Assembly (NCBI RefSeq): GCF_003555545.1
Contig: NZ_CP032157.1
Span: 314,546-378,545, forward strand
Origin: Paraflavitalea soli
GTDB taxonomy: Bacteria > Bacteroidota > Bacteroidia > Chitinophagales > Chitinophagaceae
Length of the DNA: 64,000 nucleotides
Reading direction: 5' to 3'
Part shown: piece after piece, positions 56,196-64,000 of the stretch
How the letters are laid out: every line of letters begins with the position of its first letter
Position numbering within the stretch: the stretch's first letter is position 1
Made by a program: the position numbers and the translations under genes
Notes under the pieces: generated by a model
Database searches by the model: none
Told to the model about the DNA's origin: nothing
Seen by the model: only the letters and a program-made list of their open reading frames with translations

Positions 56196-56235
56196 AGGGG
56201 AGGGTCGCCCTTAAAGGGCGGCTCACCCTGATCTA
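56196..56235. repeat. Interspersed hairpin element, copy C
   Basis: AGGGGAGGGTCGCCC-TTAA-AGGGCGGCTCACCCT followed by GATCTA. Same core as copies A and B, with a one-base change in the left arm. It lies directly after the SDR stop codon. Confidence 0.85.
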
Positions 56236-56255
56236 CCAAGCCTTCAAACTTTATT

Positions 56256-56423
56256 ATGCAAGAAAAAGATCCTGTAAAAAAAGACACTCCCACCACCGCA
56301 TCAAAAGAAACACAGGAGCCCATTAAGCAGGGCAGGGAAGCCATTGAAGCCGCCAGGCAAACCGATCCCGATCCTGCTGATAAAAAAGAAAAAGAAGAAA
56401 AAGAAAAGAAGGATGCAGAGTAA
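56256..56423 (+). CDS. Very small charged hypothetical protein
   Basis: 55 residues from ATG 56256: MQEKDPVKKDTPTTASKETQ ... REAIEAARQ, ending in a Lys/Glu-rich tail DKKEKEEKEKKDAE. No domain. It ends 4 bases before the DUF6766 start, so the two are co-transcribed. The composition resembles small stress-related disordered proteins. Confidence 0.55.
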   Translation: MQEKDPVKKDTPTTASKETQEPIKQGREAIEAARQTDPDPADKKEKEEKEKKDAE

Positions 56424-56427
56424 ACCC

Positions 56428-57081
56428 ATGAAATTTCTACGCAACAACGGCTTGTCCATTACCTTCCTGTTCTTATTCCTGTTCGCCCTGGCGGGCCAGT
56501 TCTTTACAGGCTTCGCCGACCACAACAAGGAAAGGGAGGAAGAAGGACAACCAGCCTTAACAGCCGGACAATACATCCACTCCGGGCATTTCATCCAGGC
56601 TACCTTCGAAAATTGGGAAAGCGAATTTTTACAGATGGCCTTGTATGTGTTGCTCACTATCTGGCTAAGGCAAAAAGGATCATCCGAGTCTAAAAAATGC
56701 GATGGCCCCGAAGAGGTAGACCGGGAGCCTTCCCCTGATCGTAAAGGCGCGCCCTGGCCTGTGCGAAGAGGTGGGCTGATATTGAAGATATACAAGCATT
56801 CCCTCTCCATTGCTTTGTTCCTGCTGTTCATTCTGTCTTTTGTAATGCACTTTTATGGCAGCTGGAAAGATGAGAATGAACATCTGGCCCTTAAGAATAT
56901 ACCTGCCGAATCTGTAAGCCAGTATATCACCGATGCACGCTTTTGGTTCGAATCCTTTCAAAACTGGCAGAGTGAATTTCTATCCGTGTTGACCATTGTA
57001 GTGCTGTCCATATTCCTGCGGCAAAAAGGTTCTCCCCAATCCAAGCCCGTTGATGCATCCAATGATGAAACAGGTGAATAA
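56428..57081 (+). CDS. DUF6766 membrane protein
   Basis: 217 residues from ATG 56428. The protein has an internal duplication: each half has a TM (ITFLFLFLFALAGQFFTG; IALFLLFILSFVMHFYGSW) followed by a SHFIQATFENWESEFLQM-like segment and a second TM ending in IxLRQKGSxxSK (WLRQKGSSESK and FLRQKGSPQSK). Four TM in total. DUF6766 members occur with stress genes in many soil bacteria. Function unknown. Confidence 0.88.
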   Translation: MKFLRNNGLSITFLFLFLFALAGQFFTGFADHNKEREEEGQPALTAGQYIHSGHFIQATFENWESEFLQMALYVLLTIWLRQKGSSESKKCDGPEEVDREPSPDRKGAPWPVRRGGLILKIYKHSLSIALFLLFILSFVMHFYGSWKDENEHLALKNIPAESVSQYITDARFWFESFQNWQSEFLSVLTIVVLSIFLRQKGSPQSKPVDASNDETGE

Positions 57082-57104
57082 TATACCCATCATGGCGGGG
57101 TCAT

Positions 57105-57533
57105 TTACACCAGGTTGTATGCTACAGGTACATTTCCCGCGATGGCTTTTGAATAAGGGCAGGTCTGATAAGCTTCCTCTACCAATTGTTGGGCAATGGC
57201 CCTATCGATGCCGGGGATGCTTACATTCAGCCGCGCTTGCAGAGAATACCCTGTTTTATCTGAACAGAGATCAACTTCTGCATCGATAGCTGTATCTGCG
57301 GGAAGGGCAATGCGTTTTTTGCGGGCCGCAATATCCAGGGCCCCTTCAAAACAGGCCGACCAGCCGGCGGCAAACAATTGTTCAGGATTGGTGCCCGTTC
57401 CATCCGTACCAGGTGTAGACAATTTAATGTCGAGATGGCCATCTGAGCTGCGGGAGACTCCGTGTGCGCGGCCGCCCGTTGTATGTGTTTGTGCGGTATA
57501 CAATACCTTTTTGGTTGGTGTGGTTGTGTCCAT
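57105..57533 (-). CDS. ohr: Organic hydroperoxide resistance protein (Ohr/OsmC family)
   Basis: 142 residues. Typical Ohr: VLYTAQTHTTGGRAHGVSRS, NPEQLFAAGWSACFEGAL with the peroxidatic Cys near 60, and EEAYQTCPYSKAI with the resolving Cys near 125. It reduces organic peroxides using lipoyl or thiol donors. Last gene of a minus-strand run. 11 bases separate it from the cupin gene. Confidence 0.94.
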   Translation of the reverse strand: MDTTTPTKKVLYTAQTHTTGGRAHGVSRSSDGHLDIKLSTPGTDGTGTNPEQLFAAGWSACFEGALDIAARKKRIALPADTAIDAEVDLCSDKTGYSLQARLNVSIPGIDRAIAQQLVEEAYQTCPYSKAIAGNVPVAYNLV

Positions 57534-57544
57534 GATTTCTATTT

Positions 57545-57949
57545 TTATTTTATCAGTGTTACGATCGGTTTTCCTTTTTCTACGATATAGGTAGCGAGCT
57601 CGGCGCCATTGGTCTTTCCCACGTTCCTTGCTGCATGAACAGTTCCTGCCGGGATAAACAATACGTCACCTGCCTTAAGCGTCACCGGCGCTTTGCCCGC
57701 TACTTCGTATTCCAGCAAGCCTTCCAGCACATAGATCACTTCTTCACCGGGATGCGTGTGTTTGCCAAATGCCTTTCCGGCGGCGAAGTCGATGCGCACC
57801 TGCACCGCTTCGTGTCCGGGTGTGCTGATATCATGCCGTTGCAACTCTGTACGTTTGATGCCCGCCTGTTGCGCTGCCACCGGGGCAGGCCTGGTAACCT
57901 TTGTGAATGCCAGCAATAAACTGATACCGGCCATAACTAATAGTTTCAT
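57545..57949 (-). CDS. Exported single-domain cupin
   Basis: 134 residues. Signal peptide MKLLVMAGISLLLAFTKVTR. Cupin motif 1 GKAFGKHTHPGEEVIYVLEG (metal His, His, Glu) and motif 2 PAGTVHAARNVG. Binds a metal in a beta barrel; ligand unknown. Located between the epoxide hydrolase and ohr. Confidence 0.88.
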   Translation of the reverse strand: MKLLVMAGISLLLAFTKVTRPAPVAAQQAGIKRTELQRHDISTPGHEAVQVRIDFAAGKAFGKHTHPGEEVIYVLEGLLEYEVAGKAPVTLKAGDVLFIPAGTVHAARNVGKTNGAELATYIVEKGKPIVTLIK

Positions 57950-57994
57950 AATTTCTTTGTTTGATATAAGGTGTGATAAATTGGTTTGTTCTGC

Positions 57995-59263
57995 TTAACG
58001 GAAAGACCTGAAAGCTGCGCGGAGCTCTTGTGTAAAAGCCTGCGGTTGTTCCCAGGCAGCGAAGTGACCACCCTTGTCAACCTTATTGAAATAAATGAGT
58101 TTGGAATAAGCCTGCTCTGCCCAGTTTTTCGGAGCGGCATAGATCTCATCCGGGAATACACTCACCGCCACCGGTATCTTTACACCGCGCGGATCAAAGA
58201 AGCCGCCCTTCGCAGTTTGAAAAGCTTCCCAATAAAGACGCGCCGAAGACACACCGGTATGTGTAAGCCAGTACAACGTAATGTTGTCGAGAATGTCATC
58301 TTTGCTCAGTCCTTCCTGTTGTCCGTCGAACACACGCGCAATAAGCTCATAACTTCTTATATCATGGTCCAGCATCCAGCTGGCCAGCCCGATGGGAGAG
58401 TCCTCAATGCCATACAACGTCTGCGGACGATAGCCCATCTCCAGGGCGTAGGATAATCCGTTCTTAAAGAAATATCCCAGTTGTCCGTAAGCATTCTTTT
58501 CGTCTGCAGAAAGATCAGCGGGCATTGTACCGGCCGACAGTGCTTTGGTGATCGGGGCAGGAACCGTAGCCGGCATATTCGTATGGATGGCCGCTAATTC
58601 AGGAGGAGCGATCAGCGCCATCGTTTCCGAAACAGCATTGCCCCAATCTCCCCCTTGTGCTACATATTTTTTATAGCCAAGCCGCTTCATCAGTTCTATC
58701 CAGGCATTGGCTACCCGGGTAACATCCCAGCCCGTAGCTGTTGGTTGTGCGGAAAATCCATGGCCCGGCAATGAGGGGATCACCACATCGAAGGCGTCTT
58801 CCGCTTTTCCTCCGTAGGCCGTTGGGTTCGTCAGCGGGTCGATCACTTTTAATTGCTCAATGATCGAGCCGGGCCAGCCGTGCGTAATGATCACCGGCAG
58901 CGCGTTGGGATGTTTGGAGCGCACATGAATGAAATGAATGTCCAGTCCGTCAATATTTGTAACGAACTGCGGCAGGGTATTCAGTTTTGCTTCCATCTTG
59001 CGCCAATCATAGTTTTTTGCCCAATACTGCGCCAGCTTTTGCATCGTACCAAGTTGCACTCCCTGCGATGGATCATTGACCGTTTCTTTCCTGGGCCATT
59101 GCGTTGCCAGGATACGTTGACGAAGGTCCTTCAATTCGGCATCCGTAGTATGCACCTTGAATGGGCGGATCGCTTCATTCGATTGAGCGGCAGCGAATGT
59201 GCCCTGTAATGCAAATGCTCCGCTGAGCATCGTACTGGCAAGAATGTTTTTTGTCTTTTTCAT
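57995..59263 (-). CDS. Exported epoxide hydrolase family protein (EHN domain)
   Basis: 422 residues. Signal peptide to about residue 26 (TFAAAQ). EHN domain (IRPFKVHTTDAELKDLRQRI), HGWPGS oxyanion motif, nucleophile Asp in AQGGDWGNAVS, Tyr-containing lid, and catalytic His in DKGGHFAAWEQP. It opens epoxides to diols. The leader puts it in the periplasm. Downstream of the SDR gene with a 176-base gap. Confidence 0.92.
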   Translation of the reverse strand: MKKTKNILASTMLSGAFALQGTFAAAQSNEAIRPFKVHTTDAELKDLRQRILATQWPRKETVNDPSQGVQLGTMQKLAQYWAKNYDWRKMEAKLNTLPQFVTNIDGLDIHFIHVRSKHPNALPVIITHGWPGSIIEQLKVIDPLTNPTAYGGKAEDAFDVVIPSLPGHGFSAQPTATGWDVTRVANAWIELMKRLGYKKYVAQGGDWGNAVSETMALIAPPELAAIHTNMPATVPAPITKALSAGTMPADLSADEKNAYGQLGYFFKNGLSYALEMGYRPQTLYGIEDSPIGLASWMLDHDIRSYELIARVFDGQQEGLSKDDILDNITLYWLTHTGVSSARLYWEAFQTAKGGFFDPRGVKIPVAVSVFPDEIYAAPKNWAEQAYSKLIYFNKVDKGGHFAAWEQPQAFTQELRAAFRSFR

Positions 59264-59439
59264 TGTGTTATTTTTTAATTGCTGATGTAAAACTAGCTGT
59301 GGGAGGGGCTGGGGTCAAGCAGCAGATAGGTTGAGTGGGCCAACTCGGCCCTGAAGTGGACATTTTCAACCGTCTGTTATACACCACACAGGGCTATATT
59401 GCTGCTTTGTTGTTTCCATAAGGTCTTTAAAAGAACCCC

Positions 59440-60279
59440 TTACTGATAATCCGCCGAAATAGTAGTAGCCTTCCAGGCTTCCAGTTCAGTGGTCATGGCC
59501 GCGAGTTTCCCCGATGCCCGCTTATAGGCGTCCTGTCCTAAATACAAGTGCAGTGGTGGTTGATCACTTGCTGCGAGTTCTATTAATATGGCAGAAGCCT
59601 TTACCGGGTCTCCTGCCTGCTGGCCACTGGTGGCCAGATAACGTTGCTGCGTCTCTTTCACCGCCTGGTAACCGTCAATCCTGCTTTCAACATACGCCAG
59701 CGAGTTTTGCTCCAGGAAGCCTGTGCGAAAACCAGCAGGTTCCACCACCGTCACTTTAATACCAAACTCCTTAACATCCAAGGCAAGCACTTCCGAAAAA
59801 GCAGCTACCGCAGCTTTCGTGGCAGCATAGACCGACCAGCCGGGCGCTCCTGCAAACCCTGCCACCGACCCCATATTGATAATATAACCTGATCCCTGTT
59901 TACGCAATACAGGTAACACACTTTTAACCACATTAATGACCGCCAGTACATTTACGTCGAATATTTTCCGGATCTCCTCTGCACCCGTTTCTTCTACCGT
60001 TCCCGCCATGCCGTATCCCGCATTGTTTACTACCACATCGATCCGTCCGAATGCACCCAGCGTTTGTCCGATCGATTCATCCACACAATCCGTATTGTTT
60101 AGGTCAACTGCCAGCGGAAGGAACCGATCCCCATCGATCACCCCCACCGCATCCTGCAGCTTTTGCGCATGACGTGAGGTGGCAGCCACCCGGTAACCGC
60201 TTTCCAGCAGCTGTTTTACCAGCATAAGGCCAAGCCCCTGCGAGGCCCCTGTCACATACCAAACCTTTGAAGTATTCAT
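59440..60279 (-). CDS. SDR family oxidoreductase
   Basis: 279 residues from ATG 60279. Classical SDR: VWYVTGASQGLGLMLVKQLL, NNAGYGMAGTVEE, and the catalytic Ser with YAATKAAV. NADP-type short-chain dehydrogenase of the family often annotated as oxidoreductase near tautomerase and NTF2-like genes. Substrate unknown. A longer upstream start lacks family sequence. Confidence 0.92.
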   Translation of the reverse strand: MNTSKVWYVTGASQGLGLMLVKQLLESGYRVAATSRHAQKLQDAVGVIDGDRFLPLAVDLNNTDCVDESIGQTLGAFGRIDVVVNNAGYGMAGTVEETGAEEIRKIFDVNVLAVINVVKSVLPVLRKQGSGYIINMGSVAGFAGAPGWSVYAATKAAVAAFSEVLALDVKEFGIKVTVVEPAGFRTGFLEQNSLAYVESRIDGYQAVKETQQRYLATSGQQAGDPVKASAILIELAASDQPPLHLYLGQDAYKRASGKLAAMTTELEAWKATTISADYQ

Positions 60280-60372
60280 CTTTTCTTGTTTTATGGTGAG
60301 TAGATCCTTTAGGTGCGGAGCACACTGCTTTAGTGCACTTTTCCATTGATCCTCCGCCACCGCGTAATAGAG

Positions 60373-60825
60373 CTACTGGCTCACGTCTGTGAGCATTTTG
60401 TTCACGATCACCCATTGGCCATTGATCTGGTGAAACGATAAGAACTCATGATAAATGAATGCATACATTTTTACCGTTACCTCTGCCACAGCGATCGAGT
60501 TAACCACCCGGATGTTTAAAATTGTCCCCTTGAAAGCCGAGCCTTCAGCTTTCGGGCTTTGCCGGTTCTTTACACCGTCCAGGTATTGATCCAGCGTTTT
60601 GGCGTAAGGCTTGCCTTTTACGTCACCAAAAAGCAGAATGCCGGGCTGGTACACCTGGTGTAGTAAGGTCAGATCACCTGTGTAGATGCCTTTGAAATAG
60701 TAGTTTTCCAATGCTTGTGCGATGGCTGTTGAATCATGTTGTTGCGTTTCCATGGTTGATTTGATTTGGGCACTGCTGTTCCACCAGCAGCAGATTAGCA
60801 GCGCCGTAAATAATAGTTGTTTCAT
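60373..60825 (-). CDS. Exported NTF2/lumazine-binding-like protein
   Basis: 150 residues. Signal peptide MKQLLFTALLICCWWNSSAQ. NTF2-fold with IAQALENYYFKGIYTGDLTL, LHQVYQPGILLFGDVKGKP, VAEVTVKMYAFIYHEFLSFH. Resembles the Lumazine_bd_2/SnoaL group. Role unknown. 20 bases after the tautomerase stop, same transcript likely. Confidence 0.85.
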   Translation of the reverse strand: MKQLLFTALLICCWWNSSAQIKSTMETQQHDSTAIAQALENYYFKGIYTGDLTLLHQVYQPGILLFGDVKGKPYAKTLDQYLDGVKNRQSPKAEGSAFKGTILNIRVVNSIAVAEVTVKMYAFIYHEFLSFHQINGQWVIVNKMLTDVSQ

Positions 60826-60845
60826 GTCAATACTGATTAGGCTGT

Positions 60846-61064
60846 TTATTTTTTATCCGCCGTGATTCCTTTTTCACGCAATACAGAGACCTGCTCCCCG
60901 GCGTAGCCCCAGTCGTCAAGCTCTATTTCCTGTATCACCACATGCGTGAGGTGTGGGTCTTTGTTCAGTATGTTCGTGATCAGGTCTGTTACTCCTTTGA
61001 TGAGTTGTTGCTTTTTTTCGCGCGTGACCTCTTCGCGTGTCACTTCAATTTTAATGTATGGCAT
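60846..61064 (-). CDS. 4-oxalocrotonate tautomerase-like protein
   Basis: 72 residues from ATG 61064. MPYIKIEVTREEVTREKKQQ places the catalytic proline at position 2, which requires this start rather than the one 10 codons upstream. The later VVIQEIELDDWGYAGEQVSV is typical of the small tautomerase family. First gene of the run, with an inverted repeat 51 bases upstream. Confidence 0.88.
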   Translation of the reverse strand: MPYIKIEVTREEVTREKKQQLIKGVTDLITNILNKDPHLTHVVIQEIELDDWGYAGEQVSVLREKGITADKK

Positions 61065-61114
61065 GGTTGTAATTTTTATGATGTAAAGTTGCACCCGGTA
61101 CAGGGAAGGATTAC

Positions 61115-61128
61115 GTGACCTGCGTCAC
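61115..61128. promoter_or_regulatory. Inverted repeat GTGAC-CTGC-GTCAC, candidate CRP/FNR-type operator
   Basis: Perfect 5-bp arms, 51 bases before the tautomerase start, resembling the TGTGA/TCACA half-sites of CRP-FNR regulators, although the spacer is four rather than six bases. It could control the whole tautomerase-ohr run. The 61065-61465 gap has no other feature. Confidence 0.4.
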
Positions 61129-61465
61129 ATTCTGAACAGGATAGGGAAGAAACTGTCGACGGGTAAATGGGCCATAGCACATTAGTTCCGGTAGACTGCA
61201 AGTCAGGAAGTCAGCCAAAATGCCTTAGTACTCAATAAAATAAACGAGGTAAGAAGTGGGACAGCAGGGGTATTGTCAGAAGCAAATTTGAATAACAGGG
61301 CAAAGGTATTATTTGAATTGACCGACCGTTACGTTTGTCTAAGCATTAAATTTCCCCTCCTTGGTATGGATAAACAAAGCAGTCGTTCCTTGTGTAGAAT
61401 TGCTTTCCATAGGGGAAATATATCCACCTAATGTATTATTTTGTTCCGCAATTGTATCGGGACAT

Positions 61466-62200
61466 ATGGCAACTCCTTTTAATGATATTACCTTATACCT
61501 GGAAACAGCTTATCCTCCTCATTCTCCTGAATATTGGGAGGAAATTTCCTTGCAAAATTATGTCAGCGACCTGTACATCCGTAAAATGCATGGCTATAAA
61601 CCACCCAATGTGACAAGAGTGAGCATGGATGCTTCCAATTATAAGGTATGGAATAGGCCTTGGAAAGACGGCTCCCTGGTGTTGGTAGCGCCAAAGTTTG
61701 AGTATGATCTGTTCTTGTCCCTCGATAGGTCCGGTAAATATCAATATATGCTTGATTTAATACAGGAAGGTATGATCCAATTATGCGAGGCATACAATTG
61801 GGATAGGAGCGTACTCGAACAAGCATATCAGGAGGTAATGGATTGCAACTTTGTCTTCAAAATAGACTATCCGGCCAAACAGTCAAAGGACAAGAAAAAG
61901 ACAGCGCAACTTTCTGTAGAGAAAACAGAAACGATTACCAGTGTTTTTGCTACGGTAACAATGGATGGTCAAACCAAAAGGATCAAACTGTTTGATAAGG
62001 CAAACAAGTGGATATATGATGAGATATACAAATGGGCAAGCCATGCAAAATGGTTTGATGCAGATAGATTCGGGATTGGGTACAAAGAAGCAGCAATGGA
62101 ACTCTGGTATTCGGTCAGCGATGATCAGGTGACACTCCTGCTCAATGGGCAGGTCACAGATATATTGGATTATGCTGGATTCAAAGGCAGACTGTTTTGA
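61466..62200 (+). CDS. Hypothetical protein
   Basis: 244 residues from ATG 61466 (MATPFNDITLYLETAYPPHS). Soluble, rich in Trp, Tyr and Lys, no signal or membrane segment. The middle has a helical part (MLDLIQEGMIQLCEAYNWDR); the C-terminal part is mixed alpha/beta. I do not recognise the family. It is convergent with the small nuclease-like gene (21 bases between stops). Upstream starts add unsupported sequence. Confidence 0.7.
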   Translation: MATPFNDITLYLETAYPPHSPEYWEEISLQNYVSDLYIRKMHGYKPPNVTRVSMDASNYKVWNRPWKDGSLVLVAPKFEYDLFLSLDRSGKYQYMLDLIQEGMIQLCEAYNWDRSVLEQAYQEVMDCNFVFKIDYPAKQSKDKKKTAQLSVEKTETITSVFATVTMDGQTKRIKLFDKANKWIYDEIYKWASHAKWFDADRFGIGYKEAAMELWYSVSDDQVTLLLNGQVTDILDYAGFKGRLF

Positions 62201-62220
62201 TAATACAAAAAATAGCCTGC

Positions 62221-62649
62221 TTATTTTCGTAATTTCTTAACCGCCTTTGATTGGACACTTAACTTGTCCCATTGATCTTTGCAGCCAGACTTCTTCATTT
62301 TTCCCAATGTCACAATGCCCCTGGTTGTATACTGGTCGATAGCATCCAGCGCTTCCTCGCTGGTACATATATAATAATCCGGTTTGTCCATAATGTCGGC
62401 ATTAAGATTGACGAAAATGTAAATACAGTCTTTTTTTACCCTGTCATTCATCATTGGCCACCCGCTATGAGCCCGTTTGTAAATGGATTTGACTTGTATT
62501 TGCACCATTATGTCTTCTTTTTCTGCGAAAACGTCTACTGCTTTGGCATTACCGATTGTCATACCTACTGACCAACCTCGACGGTAAAGTTCAGCGGCTA
62601 CAAAATACTCGCCTGCGAGACCGGTATTGTTCCTCGATATTTCAGCCAT
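62221..62649 (-). CDS. Small PD-(D/E)XK nuclease-like protein
   Basis: 142 residues. GLAGEYFVAAELYRRGWSVG (Glu near 14), AVDVFAEKED (Asp near 39) and IMVQIQVKSIYKR (QxK near 51-53) match the PD-(D/E)XK core of DUF4365-type and related small nucleases, where Q can replace E. The C-terminal half (DYYICTSEEALDAIDQYTTR) fits the fold's later helices. It could be a repair, restriction or element-derived nuclease. Activity is not proven. Confidence 0.7.
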   Translation of the reverse strand: MAEISRNNTGLAGEYFVAAELYRRGWSVGMTIGNAKAVDVFAEKEDIMVQIQVKSIYKRAHSGWPMMNDRVKKDCIYIFVNLNADIMDKPDYYICTSEEALDAIDQYTTRGIVTLGKMKKSGCKDQWDKLSVQSKAVKKLRK

Positions 62650-62716
62650 TGTTCATGTATTTATATGTTTCTGTATTTTTATTATTTCGCCTTCAAGAAA
62701 TACTTAGTTTTACGAT

Positions 62717-62874
62717 ATGAAGACTAAAGCAAATAAATCAAATAAAATGGTGAAGGTGTCCGAGTCCGGACTCCTGTCTTTAGTTGCTTCCAAACTGAAG
62801 GGTAAAATCCTGTTCCCTGAAAGGTCGAGCAGGCAAAGAAATATTTGCAAAAAGTAAAAACGACGAATTTATAA
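62717..62874 (+). pseudogene. Small gene with a probable one-base deletion
   Basis: From ATG 62717 the frame gives MKTKANKSNKMVKVSESGLL ... SKLKGKILFPE and then an odd tail RSSRQRNICKK ending at 62857. The next frame from 62824 gives VEQAKKYLQKVKTTNL, ending at 62874, a far more natural tail. Restoring one A in GAAAGG (62819-62824) gives FPEKVEQAKKYLQKV. A homopolymer error or a real inactivation are equally possible. Confidence 0.55.
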
Positions 62875-62898
62875 CAGCTTATTCCATTATACAAGACG

Positions 62899-62923
62899 GG
62901 CGCCAATAAGTTGGCGCCTTTTT
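62899..62923 (+). terminator. Rho-independent terminator
   Basis: GGCGCCAA-TAAG-TTGGCGCC followed by five T. It ends the small plus-strand gene and overlaps the stop codon of the convergent GH32 gene. Confidence 0.85.
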
Positions 62924-64000
62924 ACTTCCATACCCTCCCCAGCCTGCTCACCACTATTTTCGAATCGCCCCCTCGCGGTCCATCGATCACCCCCGGGTTC
63001 AACCAGCTTTTCGAAAAGAAAATAGAGGTCATCACCGTTAGCCCGTCGTCAGCAAACAACTCCACAGAAGCGCGGTCCACCACCAGCACAAGCCGCAGTG
63101 TATGATTCGTGGCAAAGCGTGGCGCCACATGCCGGCTCGCAAAGCCCTTATTGAAGCCCGTTTTGCCCGACCTGGTCCGGTCAATATAATACTGGTTGGC
63201 GCTGGCATCATACCCTACGATCACTTGTTCACCCTCCTTATTGGACAATACCAGTGAGCAATCTTTAATAGTATCAGCTGTCAGCGTAAGCATATAGGGT
63301 TCCTCATTGCGCACTGTATCATATCCTTTGGTGGTTGTCGCCCGGTTGTTGGTGATCGTCAGCAGCGGTGGCTCCTGCTTTTTCAATTCCCGCACAGGCG
63401 AAGACTTGATCAATAACCGGCCATTCACATTGGCCAGTCCCAGTTCCCGGGGTATCGTCATCGCACTGCGCCAGGGATGCGTAGGCACTTCACCCGCATA
63501 GGCCCAGTTGCTCATCCAGCCCAGGAATATCTTTCGCTTGCCCGTGTTGCTCCAGGTAATGCCCGCATATTCATCGGGTCCATAGTCCAGCCATTTGATG
63601 TTCGTATGATTAGCAGTGAAGCCATGTCCATCAAACTGCCCCGTAAAATATTGCGTGGCCGATCCGCCATTGGGACCGCCTGGATTGATGTTCACGATCA
63701 GTATCCAATATTGTTTGCCTGCATGCGTGAGGGGGAAAAGGTCGGGGCATTCCCATACACCGCCATGCGCGCCTGCCTTGGCGCCAAACTCGCTTTCACG
63801 CGTCCACTCCTTAAGGTTGGGCGATGAGTAAAAAGTAATGCGGTCCTGCGTAGCTAGTGTCATGATCCATTTCTTACTCGCTTCATACCACATCACTTTC
63901 GGATCGCGGAAGTCGGCAATGCCCGGGTTCTTCAATACCGGGTTGCCGGCGTATTTGGTCCAGGTAATACCGTTGTCGAGACTATAGGCGATGCTTTGGT
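62922..64000 (-). CDS. GH32 glycoside hydrolase, levanase/fructanase type (5' end outside window)
   Basis: The frame is open to the window end; at least 358 C-terminal residues are present. The RDPKV motif (transition-state Asp) is in IADFRDPKVMWYE, and the acid/base Glu is in GVWECPDLFPL. The C-terminal beta-sandwich ends ...RLGRVWK. It hydrolyses fructans, inulin or sucrose, normally outside the cytoplasm; the signal peptide and the WMNDPN region lie beyond the window. The stop codon overlaps a plus-strand terminator. Confidence 0.93.
   Translation of the reverse strand, partial: QSIAYSLDNGITWTKYAGNPVLKNPGIADFRDPKVMWYEASKKWIMTLATQDRITFYSSPNLKEWTRESEFGAKAGAHGGVWECPDLFPLTHAGKQYWILIVNINPGGPNGGSATQYFTGQFDGHGFTANHTNIKWLDYGPDEYAGITWSNTGKRKIFLGWMSNWAYAGEVPTHPWRSAMTIPRELGLANVNGRLLIKSSPVRELKKQEPPLLTITNNRATTTKGYDTVRNEEPYMLTLTADTIKDCSLVLSNKEGEQVIVGYDASANQYYIDRTRSGKTGFNKGFASRHVAPRFATNHTLRLVLVVDRASVELFADDGLTVMTSIFFSKSWLNPGVIDGPRGGDSKIVVSRLGRVWK

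Noticed and set aside
62724-62906. Minus-strand 60-codon frame with a hydrophobic stretch
   Set aside because: It overlaps the frame-corrected plus-strand gene and the terminator, and shows no family.

Overview
The window is chromosomal DNA from a Bacteroidota bacterium, most likely a soil-type Chitinophagaceae relative. The supporting signs are a TamL-type lipoprotein next to a giant TamB, a DUF6266 protein, an ECF sigma factor with a FecR-like partner, a TTC-N19-TACTTTTG promoter in front of tRNA-Cys, and a run of REC-only and hybrid two-component proteins. Base composition is near 50% GC in most of the window and clearly AT-rich between about 21.8 and 31.6 kb.

Layout. (1) 0-21.6 kb is core. 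It holds tamL and tamB (envelope assembly), a CinA-type amidohydrolase, a response regulator, a 2151-residue soluble hybrid kinase with eleven 92-residue HAMP units, a REC-kinase, a Nudix hydrolase with CorA, DinB with DapF, and a nucleoside phosphorylase. (2) 21.6-31.6 kb begins at tRNA-Cys and looks like an accessory island. It holds a low-GC membrane protein, a class 2 OLD nuclease plus UvrD helicase operon (Gabija-like defence), small secreted proteins, and gene remnants: an esterase tail, a frameshifted HTH-DUF6922 antitoxin and a frameshifted cysteine-rich protein. (3) 31.7-37.1 kb holds an ECF sigma factor with a shortened anti-sigma, an alditol oxidase-like enzyme, and small metabolic and secreted proteins. 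(4) 37.2-57.1 kb is a stress-tolerance block: three single-domain response regulators, a PAS kinase, Mn catalase, a DsbA-like protein, DUF4142, treZ-treY, glgX, a GH13 glucosidase, two DUF892 (YciF-like) proteins, a Tat-type SDR and DUF6766. Together these would make trehalose from glycogen or maltodextrin and detoxify peroxide. (5) 57.1-61.1 kb is a minus-strand run of Ohr, cupin, epoxide hydrolase, SDR, NTF2-like and tautomerase genes. (6) 61.4-64 kb holds an unknown protein, a small PD-(D/E)XK-like protein, a frameshifted small ORF and the 3' part of a GH32 fructanase.

The most unusual pattern is non-coding. At least six spacers between 2.3 and 19.2 kb are built from degenerate repeats with a strict 7-bp period. 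Most start at, or run into, the stop codon of the upstream gene, and four of them are arranged as inverted heptad arms that could fold into long RNA hairpins. Each locus has its own heptad word. Two further spacers, at 31.5 and 33.5 kb, use an 11-bp period instead. A separate hairpin element occurs three times, at 20.6, 40.4 and 56.2 kb.
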